DNA of 64,000 nt from Mesostigma viride (lineage: Eukaryota; Streptophyta; Mesostigmatophyceae; Mesostigmatales; Mesostigmataceae), in the NCBI GenBank assembly GCA_009746045.1, contig RPFO01000253.1:2447888-2511887 (forward strand), given 5' to 3'. Positions 45,262 to 56,971 of the stretch are shown piece by piece. Each line of letters starts with the position of its first letter. Position 1 is the first letter of the stretch. Made by a program: the position numbers and the translations under genes. Under the pieces are notes generated by a model. The model did no database searches. It worked only from the letters and a program-made list of their open reading frames with translations, and was not told the origin of the DNA.

Positions 45262-45463
45262 GGTGGTGTGCTGGCATGCATAAATAAATGGGGTGGGGTG
45301 CTGGCATGCATAAATGAATGGGGTGGGGTGCTGGCATGCATAAATGAATGGGGTGGGGTGCTGCATGGCATGCATAAATGAATGGGGTGGGGTGCTGGCA
45401 TGCATAAATGAATGGGGTGGGGTGCTGGCATGCATAAATAAATGGGGTGGGGTGCTGGCATGG
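45262..45463 (+). repeat. 30-bp minisatellite in an intron of the second CACTA gene
   Basis: Six to seven units of GGGGTGCTGGCATGCATAAATGAAT with a GGGGT end; one unit carries a 5-bp insertion (CTGCATGG). It lies between two inferred exons of the minus-strand gene. Confidence 0.9.
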
Positions 45464-46947
45464 ATTACAAGTATTAAAATTTTTTTATAGGCTTGTCAGT
45501 CACTGTAGCATTTCTTAACCAGATTTATATAAGGGCGCGTGAATACCCACGGTTTAAAAAGAACATGTTCACGAGCATGGAGAGTGGAAAGCAACAATCT
45601 TTGCGGACGACATACAGTAAGCTAGTAGCCAGAATGCTTTCTTGCCGTAACCTACCTTGGCCGGGGCTTGTGGCTCGAGGTGAGTCTTGTCTTGCTTGGG
45701 ATTCGCCATCTTGGGCTTTGGCACCCCGACCTTCACCTAAGATCGTGCGAGTGATACGACGATTGTGAGGACAAAGACAAGCAAATCAATTAAAAGAAGG
45801 AACTTGACATCGAAGCTAGCGGCAAGTACACATTTTACTCCAATACTAATGGTGCCGGATCAGAAAATATTGCATGCATGAAGTTCGGTTGCCTTTGCAT
45901 CGGGAAAAGAAAAGCATTCAGTTCGAATAAGTCCAATGTAGAGCTTAGCTATACCTTTGGCGTGTCCAGGTTGGTTAGGTTGGCCAAGGCACCCCCCTCG
46001 TCCGGGTTGCGAATGCCGCGCTTCCCGCTATTTGCCTTGTACTTCGAATTCGACAAGTATCGAGACAGCTCGGCGGCTACAAATTTCCGCGCCGGCTGGA
46101 ATACCGGAGCCTTGCCCGCCTTCGCGGGGTCCACTTTCTGCAATTCCTCGTACCTCCGCGTTGCTGACTCAAAAACTGAGTTTGCTAATGCCCCCGCAAA
46201 CTCGCATATTTTTAGCAGTCTATCGATATAACTGCGGCAACTAACGCAGCATCTTGTTTAGCTTTTGGGTCCCCAAGGTGAAGGTACCTCCGCGATAGCA
46301 CCGCTATCTGGCTGCGGAGGACTGCCAGCCGGTTACTCTCGGCGACAAATGGCAAAGGGACTTCCTCGCTGATCTTGGTAACACGGAATGAGCGCCACTC
46401 TTCATCTGTAGCCTTGTAAGGCCCATCCTGCTCTGCTGCCATGTAACTACCCAACGGCGGTTGGGTAGAAAAGTTGGAACCTGGGTCAATGCGTCGGCCG
46501 CCTGTGTTTGCGGCTCCATGGCAACAACGACTACGTTCGGTGGACGCGGCAAATTCAACGCATACATCATCTTGAAATCGTGACCGTCCATCTGCACCGA
46601 TCCGACGACTCATGCAGTATCCCGCTTTTTTTTCTCTCGCAGGAGAGCCGTTGGCCGGTTCCCAACGCGTGCGACCACTGGTCTGCATTAACTTAACTTA
46701 CCTTAAGTTCTTCATGCAGAGAAGTGACCCAAGCCGTCGGTTGGCACTCATCGACGTCAGCCGCAGTGTGTTGACGCGATTGACGCGGCGGCACCAAACG
46801 GCACCTACCGACAGAGGGAGCACCGCGCAACCTAAACAACGCGTTCGTTTTGAGGTCTGCTGTGGCTTCGACGAGTTCGCATCAAGTCTGACGCGGGGCC
46901 TTCCGTGACTTTACATTTACTGTCTTATTTATTCCTGAATACTAACA

Positions 46948-49900
46948 ATGGCGGATTTGAACTGTAGCATAGATGATTTTTTACAGGAGGGGGGCGATCA
47001 TCTGCCTGGTACCGGGGAGGAGGATGCAAAAGCGTTTGCCAGAAACTTCGCAGCTACAGTAGGCAAAATATCAGCAGACACACCACTTTATTCAGGATCC
47101 AGTAACACTGCCATAGCTAGCGCGTTGGAGCTCTTGTCTATACTCGGCAGGCATTCTGCATCGGCTGCCCTAGCGGATGAGGTATTCACTTTCATCAGCA
47201 AAGTTCTGCCAGCCGGTAATTCTCTGCCAGAAAGTGTAAAAGAAGCCAAGAAAGTCATGAAGGGTTTAGGGTTAGATATGCGTGTATATGACGCGTGCCC
47301 CTGTGAAAAATATATATACAAAACAAAAGAAGTCCAGACCTGCCCTGTATGTAAAAACAATAGATATGAACAATACGAAGATAGAAATGGAGAGACAGTA
47401 ACAACAAGAAGGGCCATCGCCAAGTTAGATACTTCCCTCTTATAAATCGTTTCCGCGGATTTTTTAGGATACCCGAGATGTCCAAGGCATTACGATATGC
47501 TGGAGAAACTGAAAACAAACAAGATGAAGAAGACCCAAATCGGAAAGTCCACGGAATTAAAGGTAAAAGGTGTCCTTGTCAATTTCTTTTCTGCACGTGC
47601 TTTTTGGCTGGCTGTATACGGTTCACCCAACTCATGCTGCATATGTTGTGGTGATTTTGCTGCATATTATAACATTCGGTTGTGCCGCCCGCACTTCGGC
47701 CGTCCCGTTTACCCACCTCCCTGTTGTATAATTGCGTGCAGATACCGAGCGATGCTGCACGTCAAGAGAATGTTCCCTCAGTTTCGGCTTGACCCACGCT
47801 TCCTTTTTTTAGCGCTTTGTTTTGATGGAGTATGTCCTAGGTGCTACATGGACCAGCACTCCAGCTGGCCGTGTTTCTGTGCAATCTTGAACCTGCCTGA
47901 ATGGGTCTTCATTAACAAACATTTCTGCCCAATGGTGCTTCTGGTGGGAGGGAACAAGAAAGGTAAGGCCCCAAAGAATATGCACATTTTTCTTGACCTG
48001 ATTGTAGATGAGCTGGTGAAGATGTGGGATGGGTTTTACATTTGTGATGTGTTGGATGATGATGAGCATGGTGGGCTCCACCCGGCAAAGATTCAAGCAC
48101 TGCTGTTGTTTACTGTTCACGACTACCCGGGGTTTGGTAAGATGGTAAATATGCCAGACTCCGGGTACGACGGCTGCCTTGTGCACGGCCCTGCTTGGAA
48201 GGGCACCTATGTTTCCAAGGGCGCATTGTTTTTCTTGGGCATGAGACCTTGCTGCCAGCTGATGACCCCCGTCGCGGTGGCAACGACAAGGAGGCGCCGC
48301 CAGACATGACGATGCAAACCTATGTAGAGCACTGCAGAAACGCCGGGAGCCGGAGCCCTTTTGCAGGCTGCCGTACTGGCCTCAACTCCTCCAACGGCAC
48401 CTGATCGACGAGTTCCACCTGGGGGCGAACAACCTCTTGCGAGTCGCCAACTCCACTAGCGGTAAGTGCGGTGCTGTCTAGTGTTGTGTCACTAGTGTTT
48501 GTCGCTGTTTTTTTCCTTTTCAACATTTTGTATTTAAGGAGAATTCCATTAGGATTTATTACATGCTGTGGTTCAGTGTGTGTATTAAGTATTACTAACA
48601 TTGGTATGCATTTGCGCTTGTATGGCTTTGTTTTCCTTAAATCTGCTGCCAGGGGAAGGTCTGACCTACGCCATTCGGGATCGGCTGAAGGAGATGAACC
48701 TGAACCCGGAGCTGCACATGGAGAAGACCGTGACAACCACCACTGCCATGGATGGCACAATCAAGACAACAACCAGGAGGCGGGGGTTGCATCCACCCTG
48801 CCAGCTCACCTCGCAAGAGAAGGCTGAAGTTATTGGTGAGTGTTTGCTTTTTTCTCCCAACTGTTTTCTAGGTATTTGATTCAAGTGCAATTATTTAGTT
48901 TAGCAATGTTTCTTTCTCTGGTTGTGGTTCAGTTTTCCTGCGCACGTGTTTTGAAAGCAGCCCCGGTCAGACTTGTTTCCTTTGAGAAGTGCTCAAGTGA
49001 GTTCAGTGCCTGCCACCCTACTCATATTCAGTGCAGGACCTCCCTTGTTTTCAGTGGGGCTCATCAGAGTGGCCACCCTTGAACACATGGCCACTGTCGG
49101 TGGATGGTGATGGCATTCTTCTCACATTTTCAGTGCAATGTGAACAGTGCATATTGCAGTACAGTAAACGTTCGACTTGTCACTCTCCATGTTGCATCAA
49201 GACTTGCCACCGACTTACACTTGTGGGGTTTGACTGTTTTTTTTTTTTTGTCTCCCACGCAGCCCTGGAGCGCCGAATGAAGGACAGCCTGCCCGACTGC
49301 TTCCCGGGTGATATTGTGGGGCTGCTGGCCAATGGCAAGCCAGAAAGAAAGGCCAAGACTCATGACAAGCTAGAATTGTTTTCGAAGCGCTACCAGTTTT
49401 GCTTAGAGGCCGCCTGCACGCAGACGCAAGAGCTGCCTTTTTGGAAACGTCTGCAGCATGGGACTCAATCTTTAGCGGTAGGGTCTTCACTCAGTACGAA
49501 CTGGACGAGGTAGGTAGGGCTATGTTGAGGTCAATTGTTGCACTTGAGCGTGTTCTGCCCGCATCCGAAATGTCCAGGTCGGTTCACGCAGCGACACATT
49601 TGGCGGGGCAGATTTCAAATGTCGGTCTCCCTGACGGTAGGTCCATGGCGTGGGGTGAGAGATGCATGAACACAGCGGTTTCTGGCCACATGTCTGCACT
49701 CAATGTTGAGCACTCCATGGGCCAGTCCTTCGTCAACTTCGAGGAGCTGACGCTGCTATCCTACTTCCAGCATCGAGCCACCGGAGTAAGTTGTTTCTTA
49801 TTTGAAGGTCTTTACTTCTTTCTTGTGTGTGTACATGATGTATAGCACCTTGAGTTTGTAATTCTGCATTTACATGAAGCAATGATGGCTCATTTTATTC

Positions 49901-51449
49901 AGCATGGAAACTCTCCTTGTGTAAAACTTTGATGTTTCTACTCACTCTCATTTTCAAGGAAAGTGCTCTTTAAATTGAATGCCTTCTGTATTTTTGCTTG
50001 GTGTGGTTATCATGTTTTTTTCCAATGCAGGTAAAGACCAAGCACTATGTGTGGGACCTTCTCACCAATGATCCGTCGCGCACCATCGAGCTGGGCAAGC
50101 GCTCGGTGAAAGACGGGTACCGGTTTTCTGAGGACGAGATGACGGCGGCAAGGGATTTGCTGGTAGAAGATGCCCTTCCCAAGGCTGATTACAGCGACCC
50201 TGCGAATGGCGACGAGGCCTACTGGTGAGCCTTGTTTTTTGCAAATGCTACTTACGCCGTCTGCTTTGGTTATTTTAATTCAGTCCTATTGAAAGGCGCC
50301 TTGGGATTAGCCATGCAATCATGTTTTACTGTCACAAAGCCAGCCCTAGTAATTAATATCTAGTTTGTTTGGTTTTACCCATCCGGGTGCCATGATCTTG
50401 CCGCCAGTAAAAGCGTCCTGTGTTGTATCTGTTTTTTTTTTTTAATAACCAATACTTAATAATAATACTCTTTGCTGGGTTATCGGTGTGCGTTTGTTTG
50501 AATGCAGGCGAGATCGCTGTGCTGACACAACGTTCAACGTGATTGCATGGGCATCATTAAACCTGACGCCGCTTGTGCCGCAAGGCATTGTAGCGGCGTG
50601 TGGGGGCGTGAAGCGCTACGCGGATTCTTTCCACAAAGTCAGGATACACGGGTTCAACTACCGCACAGAGGCTGCGGACCAATCCCAGGGAAAGCGGCAC
50701 AAGAATGCGGGAGTTGCGGTGCATGGCCCGGGCGGTGTAGACTTTGGTTTCATCACACACATTCTGAAGGCCAGGTTAGAGTACCCACGAGGGGGCTGGG
50801 AATGGCAGCTGTTGTTGAAGGTGGAGCTTTTTGATCGCCTTCATGTCGCTCACCTGCCCCACGAGAGGTTGGTGGTCATCAGCAGCGCACAGGCCCCCAG
50901 GTCGTCGCGCCTTGTGTTGCCAGGTGCAGTGAGCTCAGTTGGGTATGTCGTCGATGAATGCTATGCTCCCGAAATGGTGGTAATCCCTGCCAAACTGCCA
51001 TGGAGCATGGCACACCAGGCGCAATCTGCCCTCAGTAACCATATGTGTATCACAGCGTGGCAGCAGATTTCCCCACCATGCCGCAGTTTGAAGTGATTGA
51101 GGAGGGTGAGCCGATGCCACCGCCTAGTGGCAAGAAGAAAGGCAAGAAGAAGGGGTCCAAGAAGAAGAAGAAGGTGGCAGCGGCAGACGTAGGTGATGGC
51201 GACGTTGTGCGCCGCGCTGGCAAGGCACCTGCTCGAGGGCGCAGCCGCAAGCGTGGTGCTCCCACAGATGCTGGACCTAGCCAGCCCACCGTTGTAATTG
51301 AGGAGGTCCCTATGGCAAAGAGGGCCAGTGGAAGGCAGCGTAAAGCTGTGAACTATTGCGACACTAGTGGGGATGACACTATGTCATCAGAAGATGATGT
51401 TGATGCAAGCAACCCCTCGGACAGCAGTTCTGAAGAAGATGACTTTTGA
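46948..51449 (+). pseudogene. Tnp2-type CACTA transposase gene with introns
   Basis: Exons by GT-AG sites: 46948-47562, 47742-48461, 48653-48835, 49263-49785, 50031-50224 and 50508 to about 51449. Start ATG 46948 (MADLNCSIDDFLQEGG). Transposase_21 features: ESVKEAKKVMKGLGLDMRVYDAC, CPVCKNNRYE, then (other frame) RYFPLINRFRGFFRIPEMSK; LALCFDGVCPRC (catalytic DG region); FLDLIVDELVKMWDG; LLLFTVHDYPGFGKM; FLGHETLLPADDP; LPYWPQLLQRHLIDEFHLGA. Exon 4 has the DUF4218-like SVHAATHLAGQISNVGLPDG and GERCMN. The C terminus is Lys-rich then acidic, ending EEDDF. Frameshifts near 47410, 48240, 48330, 49400 and 51040 break it. It would bind the ends and cut the element out. Confidence 0.8.
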
Positions 51450-52691
51450 TTTAATTTGGGCATGACAGCATTGTTTATGGAATGATGTGCTGTTTTATAT
51501 TGTATGACAACCCTATATTGCACCTTTGTGCACCCTATAATGCATATCAAAGTGGTGTTGAGTTTTTTTTCACGTTGAGGACTTCATGAAATAAAGCTCA
51601 TGATTTTTCTCGTGTTACACTCTTGGTGAGAAATTTCTCACCACGTTGACTTGTGATTTTTCTCAGTTATTATAAATAGTGACGGAACCTTTTTGCCACT
51701 TGGGCAATTAGGTCCGTCACTATTTATCCGGCGAAAACCACTCGCCGGTATCTATTCCGCGTTAAGTTCACGTGAACGTGGCGCGGAATTGATACCGGCG
51801 AGTGGTTTTCGCCGGATAAATAGTGACGGACCTAATTGCCCAAGTGGCAAAAAGGTTCCGTCACTATTTATAATAACTAAAACGTCGTACTGTGGGGGCC
51901 GATATCTATCGTACCGCTGATGCCTACTGCAGTACCGAATCTCGCCTTAACGATATTCCAACCGGGCATTTTTCCCTTCTGGCACTTTCGTTTGGCCTTC
52001 TGGTATCAATTCCTTCCGGTATTCGGAAATACCCGTGTCACCACAGGGATTCGAACCCCCGACTTACGAGGTCTTAGTTATTATAAATAGTGACGGAACC
52101 TTTTTGCCACTTGGGCAATTAGGTCCGTCACTATTTATCCGGCGAAAACCACTCGCCGGTATCAATTCCGCGCCACGTTCACGTGAACTTAACGCGGAAT
52201 AGATACCGGCGAGTGGTTTTCGCCGGATAAATAGTGACGGACCTAATTGCCCAAGTGGCAAAAAGGTTCCGTCACTATTTATAATAACTAAGACCTCGTA
52301 AGTCGGGGGTTCGAATCCCTGTGGTGACACGGGTATTTCCGAATACCGGAAGGAATTGATACCAGAAGGCCAAACGAAAGTGCCAGAAGGGAAAATATGC
52401 CCGGTTGGAATTAATATCGTTAAGGCGAGATTCGGTACTGCAGTAGGCATTAGCGGTACGATAGATATCGGCCCCCACACTACGACGTTTTAGTTATTAT
52501 AAATAGTGACGGAACCTTTTTGCCACTTGGGCAATTAGGTTCGTCACTATTTATCCGGCGAAAACCACTCGCCGGCATCAATTCCGCGCCACGTTCACGT
52601 GAACTTAACGCGGAATAGATGCCGGCGAGTGGTTTTCGCCGGATAAATAGTGACGAACCTAATTGCCCAAGTGGCAAAAAGGTTCCGTCAC

Positions 52692-53262
52692 TGTTACGCC
52701 GCAAGCCTCGGCCACCACCTCTACCTCTACCTGTCCTGATACTACCTAAACTAGTGAGGCTGCCTCTATATACACCCCTAGCGAAAGACGACCGAGACGA
52801 ACCAGATCTCAATGCATTTACATATGTACTACTGTAATACGCCATAGGCCATTTAATCAAACCCGTTTACTCCAGGAAAAGAGGAAGGAAACACAACTAA
52901 ACTGCCGTGACCCAAGCTAATATGTGTTAATTCATTTAACACACGCCGGGTGACCCCACAAGGAGTGGAACGTGCATAAATGGTCACCAACGGTCCAACA
53001 GGCTCGGGCCGACCTGGCCCTCGCCTGCAGAAACACAGAAACACAAGCAGGTGCACAGATGCACGCCTGTCCACTACATTCTACAAAAGGATAAGGACCA
53101 CTAATATAGTACGCGGCGCGGCGCCCAAAGGCACCCACTATACCACAGTACTGTTACGGGGACAATCATGTCCAAACTAGAACTGCACGTAACCTAGGAA
53201 CAACCGAGGCCAAGGACCTAATTTACGTCCGTAACTACAACGAATTGTTACGCGACGTAACA
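52692..53262 (-). repeat. Chromovirus 3' LTR
   Basis: 571 bp. It is inserted inside palindrome C of the host element. A TATATA motif at about 52767, read on the minus strand, matches the one in the other LTR. Confidence 0.93.
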
Positions 53263-53275
53263 CCTCCCCCCCCAC
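53263..53275 (-). other. Polypurine tract
   Basis: On the minus strand, TGTGGGGGGGGAGG immediately precedes the 3' LTR. It is the RNase H-resistant primer for plus-strand DNA. Confidence 0.8.
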
Positions 53276-53639
53276 AAAAGGTAGGGAGCCCTCTCCCTAC
53301 GCAGAGAGGAGGGAACCAGAGGGGTAGGAAAATAATCCTAACGCACCCAGCACACACCAACACAATCGATAGACCATCCCAGATACAAAGCACCAATAGT
53401 TCACACGGTCTCCACCACCACGCCGGGTGGTGTAGGGTTAGCCAGCACCAAGCCTGGTGGTAGGTTCCCCTAACTGCCTGGAACGGAGTCCTGGCCGGGG
53501 GGGACGGCACTGGGCAGGACACACAGAGTAAACACATCAGCGCTAAGGACCAAGAACAGCCAACCAACTGGCCAGAATATGAGGGCGACTCTACATACCG
53601 GAGGGACAACACCCTCAGGTCGGGCCTAAGGCCCTCTAT

Positions 53640-55258
53640 CTAGTGGCCATCCGTCTGGTAAGTGCCACGAGAGGCCAGCAGGACCTCCAGGTAGGCCTGG
53701 TAGTGAGCCACATCCTCAACATTGTCATGCCTATCTACAGTGAGGAAAACATCGGCCCACACGCCGTCAGGAAAGAGGCCCAGGAAGGCCCAGTAATACC
53801 TATGCTGCGTGAGGACGACCTGGCCACGGGCCCAGTCCAGAAAGCCACAGGCAAAGAGGCGAAGGAAAGGCTCTACCGCGATCAGGCAAAGGGCCCGCAG
53901 GAGGAGGCGATGGTACCGAATCCGAGGGCGCATACCCGTCGGGAAGAACAGGTCCACCAGGGGCTCCACGTTGGACGGCCACAACCGGATGTGCCGAACC
54001 TCGCAGGAGCCGACACCGACGCAGGGGGCACTGGTAAAACAGGAGGTCGCGCCGGACCCGAAGCCAGAGAGGGCCGTGACGGACCCGCCAACGACGCAGG
54101 CGCGCCGGTCTCCGTTGCCGGTGCACCCTCAGGCCACATGTTGAAAATGGGGCCCGTAGGGACAGGCAGTCCTGCATAAGATTGACTACCATCCAGGCCC
54201 CAGTCAGGAACCGGAATCCTCTGCGGAGGACCACCCTCCCAAAGTCTGGGAAGCCCGCTAGTATCGCCAAAGAAACCCCGCGACGTCTGCGCCTGAGCGG
54301 GAGGAGGCTCGGAAGCAGCGACGGAGGGCGAGCTAACAGGGGCAGGAGACTCCCGCGTAGGCGCAGGTACAGCGGTAACAGGCGCAGAGGCAGCAGGAGT
54401 CGCAGGAGCCGCCGGAACCACAGCGACCGCGGGCGCAGGCGGGGGCGCGGGCGAAGCCGTAGTCGCCGGGGCGACAGAAGGGGTAGGGGGCGCGGATCCA
54501 GCCGGCGTGGCCGGGACCTGCGCCTGGGCCGCAAGGAAGGCCCCAAACGCCGTGGTCAAAGACTGGATCTGAGCCTGCATAGCCGAGACCGTCGCCGAAA
54601 GAGGATCAGGCAAACCCGAAGGGGTAGGCTCCACTGCGACATCCCGGGTCGACCGAGGGGACGACGGGACCGGAGAGGGAGGAACAGACGCCGAGGAGGC
54701 GGACGCAGCGCTCGAGGCAGAATAATCTGGAGTATAATGTACCTCGGCTGGGGCGCCCGAAGGGGTAGGACCACTAACCGCTAGTCCCGCCGACTGATCA
54801 GCTATCTCCATGAACTCTACGGCCCGTAAAAGGTCGCAGGGGTTCTCGTCTACCTCAGCATCACCCTCAGCTGGAAGCCACGGGAACACCTCCCGTAGGC
54901 AGGTACGGCCCACAGGAGTGGAGAGGTAGGAGAACACACGGCAACACCGGAGAACCGCATCTATCTGCCCCAAGGCGGGACAGCTGGAACCACACCCCAA
55001 CAAACAGTGTCCGGCATCATCGAACCCGTGCAGGACAAGCTGGTGCGGCTCATCAGGGGAAGGACCATACCACGTGACCCCGAAGAGGGCCGCCCTGACT
55101 AAGCCCGCATGTTGGGCCTGAAGGGCCGGCTGCACCACGCCACCCGGGTAACTAGATCGCGACACCCAGCGGCCCGGAAGGGCCTCGAAATACAGCTCAG
55201 GGTCCGGTGGGGGCGGGGACGGCAGCGAGCTCTCAGCCGGAGGGGTAGGCTCTGACAT
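53640..55258 (-). pseudogene. Extra ORF in the env position of the chromovirus
   Basis: It follows the integrase ORF after about 75 bp. Likely start ATG 55258 (MSEPTPPAESSLPSP); an upstream ATG at 55384 would overlap integrase. First frame (to about 54000): a globular N-terminal domain with LVLHGFDDAGHCLLGCGSSC and CCRVFSYLSTPVGRTCLREV, then a long Pro/Ala/Ser linker containing a helix AMQAQIQSLTTAFGAFLAAQ. A frame change at about 54000 leads to a compact C-terminal domain (NVEPLVDLFFPTGMRPRIRY; LLLRALCLIAVEPFLRLFAC; QHRYYWAFLGLFPDG; DVAHYQAYLEVLLASRG), ending at 53640. I do not recognise it. No signal peptide or clear fusion-type membrane anchor is visible, so env is not supported. Confidence 0.6.
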
Positions 55259-55334
55259 GACGGCTGCGGAGGGGAGGGGACAACCAACCATCCGTCGACA
55301 GCAGACATAACATAAGAGAGGAGAAGGTCTACAA

Positions 55335-56861
55335 CTAGAGCTTATGCAGGGTTTTATACTCCTGCAGCAGGCGACTACACCCATCTAGCTCACTCTCAGT
55401 ATACCAGACCTTATCTACCTCACTACGAGCATACATCCACTTCACCTTATACTGGCGCTGGGTACCGCGGCCTTTTTTGATATCTCTATGGGCCACGATA
55501 CCCTCTACCTCATCCTCTACCTCACCAGTATCCGGGTTATGCTCTAAAGGGGCAGGGGCCAATTCTCTACCAGCGAACGTGCTCTGATGATAGAGCTTCA
55601 GCTGGCTTCTATGAAAGGTGCGAGAGTGGGTCTGCCAAGAGGTAGGAATATCTATCTCATACAGAAAATTACCTACTCTAGACAACACACGGAAAGGTCC
55701 TAAGAAGGCGGGCCTAAGTTTCACTTTCAGTTCAGCTTCGAACTTATGAGCGAAGCGGCCAACACGGGGGCCTTCTACTAAGACTAAATCTCCTATTTCT
55801 ATCTCAGGTGCTCTTCTATCTAATGAGGCACGCAACCTAGCAAGGTATTTGGCCTGCGCCCTATGGTACCCTGCAATAGCGTTGTCGTGTGCATTCTTCA
55901 TCTTATCTAATAACGCCTGCACACCTTCTACAGTATCCCGGGACACATCATCCTTGTCCCTTAAAGGACTAGCTAAAAGAGAGGTAGGGGTAAGAGGTTG
56001 TCTACCAGTATCTAGGAAGAAGGGCGTATAACCATGCGCAGCCTGAGGGCAATTGTTAAGGGAAAACTCTACCAAACATAGGTAATCCTCCCAATCACTC
56101 CCAGAGCCATTCACATAGTGACGCAGAGCTTCTTCCACTACCCTATTCAAACGTTCTACTAAATGAGACGAGGAGGAGTGGTAGGCAGTACCGAAGGTGA
56201 CCTTGGTACCGATAGCAGCGAAGAACTGCTGCCAAAAATCAGAAGTGAATAACTTATCCTTATCACTAATAAACTGCCTACTCAAACCATGATATCTATA
56301 TACGTTATTAAGGTATAGGCGTGCGCAATCGCGTGCGGTGAGTTCTAAGGGACACGGCACGAGATGACACATACGAGTAAAACGATCTACAAAAACAAGG
56401 ATCTGGGCGTTACCTCTATCATTCTTCCTAAAAGGTCCTACAAAATCCATCATAATGGAGTCCCACGGCATGATGGGATCAGGTAAGGTCCTAGGCTCTG
56501 CTATCTGTCCTACATTGTTGGGTTTCATCTCCTGGCAAGATTGACAGGTTCTAACATACTCATCTACATCCTTTAAAAGGGAAGGCCAGTAGTAAGAGCG
56601 GGCTACTAGGTCCCGTACCCGTTTACCACCCTGGTGAGCAGCTAAGTCATGCAACTCAAAGAGCAAGGAGGAGCGACAGATAGGAGGGACATACAGGCGC
56701 CATTGAGGGGGAGAATCTGCTATCTGCACATATAAAAATCCACCTACAAATTTACAAGGGTGCTTGCCTAATTGTTGGGGATGGGCAGCAATGGCAGCTA
56801 ATGCTTCCGGCTCAGTGGCCGTAAATCTACTAATAAGACGTTCGAGATCAGAGGTAGGCAT
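55335..56861 (-). CDS. Chromovirus integrase with chromodomain-like C terminus
   Basis: Open frame of 508 codons from ATG 56861; the protein probably begins further upstream as part of Pol. The HHCC zinc domain is HDLAAHQGGKRVRD…CQSCQEMK. The DDE core follows: MDFVGPFRKND (first Asp), FISDKDKLFTSDFW (second Asp), SSSHLVERLNRVVEEAL (Glu). It then has a GPY/F-like stretch (LRPAFLGPFRVLSRVGNFLYEI) and, at the end, EGIVAHRDIKKGRGTQRQYK, VKWMYAR and WYTESEL, which match a chromodomain. Chromodomains steer chromovirus integration to chromatin marks. The second acidic region sits where QTDGQ is usual; here it reads HSSSSH. Confidence 0.85.
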   Translation of the reverse strand: MPTSDLERLISRFTATEPEALAAIAAHPQQLGKHPCKFVGGFLYVQIADSPPQWRLYVPPICRSSLLFELHDLAAHQGGKRVRDLVARSYYWPSLLKDVDEYVRTCQSCQEMKPNNVGQIAEPRTLPDPIMPWDSIMMDFVGPFRKNDRGNAQILVFVDRFTRMCHLVPCPLELTARDCARLYLNNVYRYHGLSRQFISDKDKLFTSDFWQQFFAAIGTKVTFGTAYHSSSSHLVERLNRVVEEALRHYVNGSGSDWEDYLCLVEFSLNNCPQAAHGYTPFFLDTGRQPLTPTSLLASPLRDKDDVSRDTVEGVQALLDKMKNAHDNAIAGYHRAQAKYLARLRASLDRRAPEIEIGDLVLVEGPRVGRFAHKFEAELKVKLRPAFLGPFRVLSRVGNFLYEIDIPTSWQTHSRTFHRSQLKLYHQSTFAGRELAPAPLEHNPDTGEVEDEVEGIVAHRDIKKGRGTQRQYKVKWMYARSEVDKVWYTESELDGCSRLLQEYKTLHKL

Positions 56862-56971
56862 CGCTACAGAGGTATCCAGAACAGGTTTAAAGAGATCTCC
56901 TACCGCCTTGCCAAAGAGAAGGGGAGGTCCTAGAGGGACTATGTGTTCATAAGACTTTCCTGACCTAGTCG

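Larger units (their letters stand above)
43169..46702 (-). pseudogene. CACTA second gene, Ala-rich, TnpA-like by position
   Basis: A multi-exon minus-strand gene starting 250 bp from, and divergent to, the transposase. Readable pieces: a donor AAG|GTAAGT at 46702; MDGHDFKMMYALNLPRPP from 46591; YKATDEEWRSFRVTKISEEV; a segment to 45955 (GKAPVFQPARKFVAAELSRY) with donor GTATAG; a small exon 45736-45656; a long region 45110-43526; and an acidic exon near 43275-43170 (TDTDDADDDTMSSASS). The long region has AAPAAKA heptads, then a globular part (PKIGMFIAVRFLLEDPKK; EWIWEFGKVCSINKKRK; SILFVEHDGASKTYELAL), then AQAKAEVATPA repeats and a coiled coil (EAERELARLEALLAKQKALV). Frameshifts occur at about 46470, 46215 and 44720, and a TAG at 44030 replaces a Lys codon. 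Function unknown; repeat binding is inferred. Confidence 0.55.

Noticed and set aside
45262-45463. CRISPR-like array
   Set aside because: Units are contiguous 30-bp repeats without unique spacers, in a eukaryotic intron.
52853-53180. Short frames inside the LTRs (repeated at 62365-62692)
   Set aside because: They occur identically in both LTRs only because the LTRs are duplicated; no protein features.
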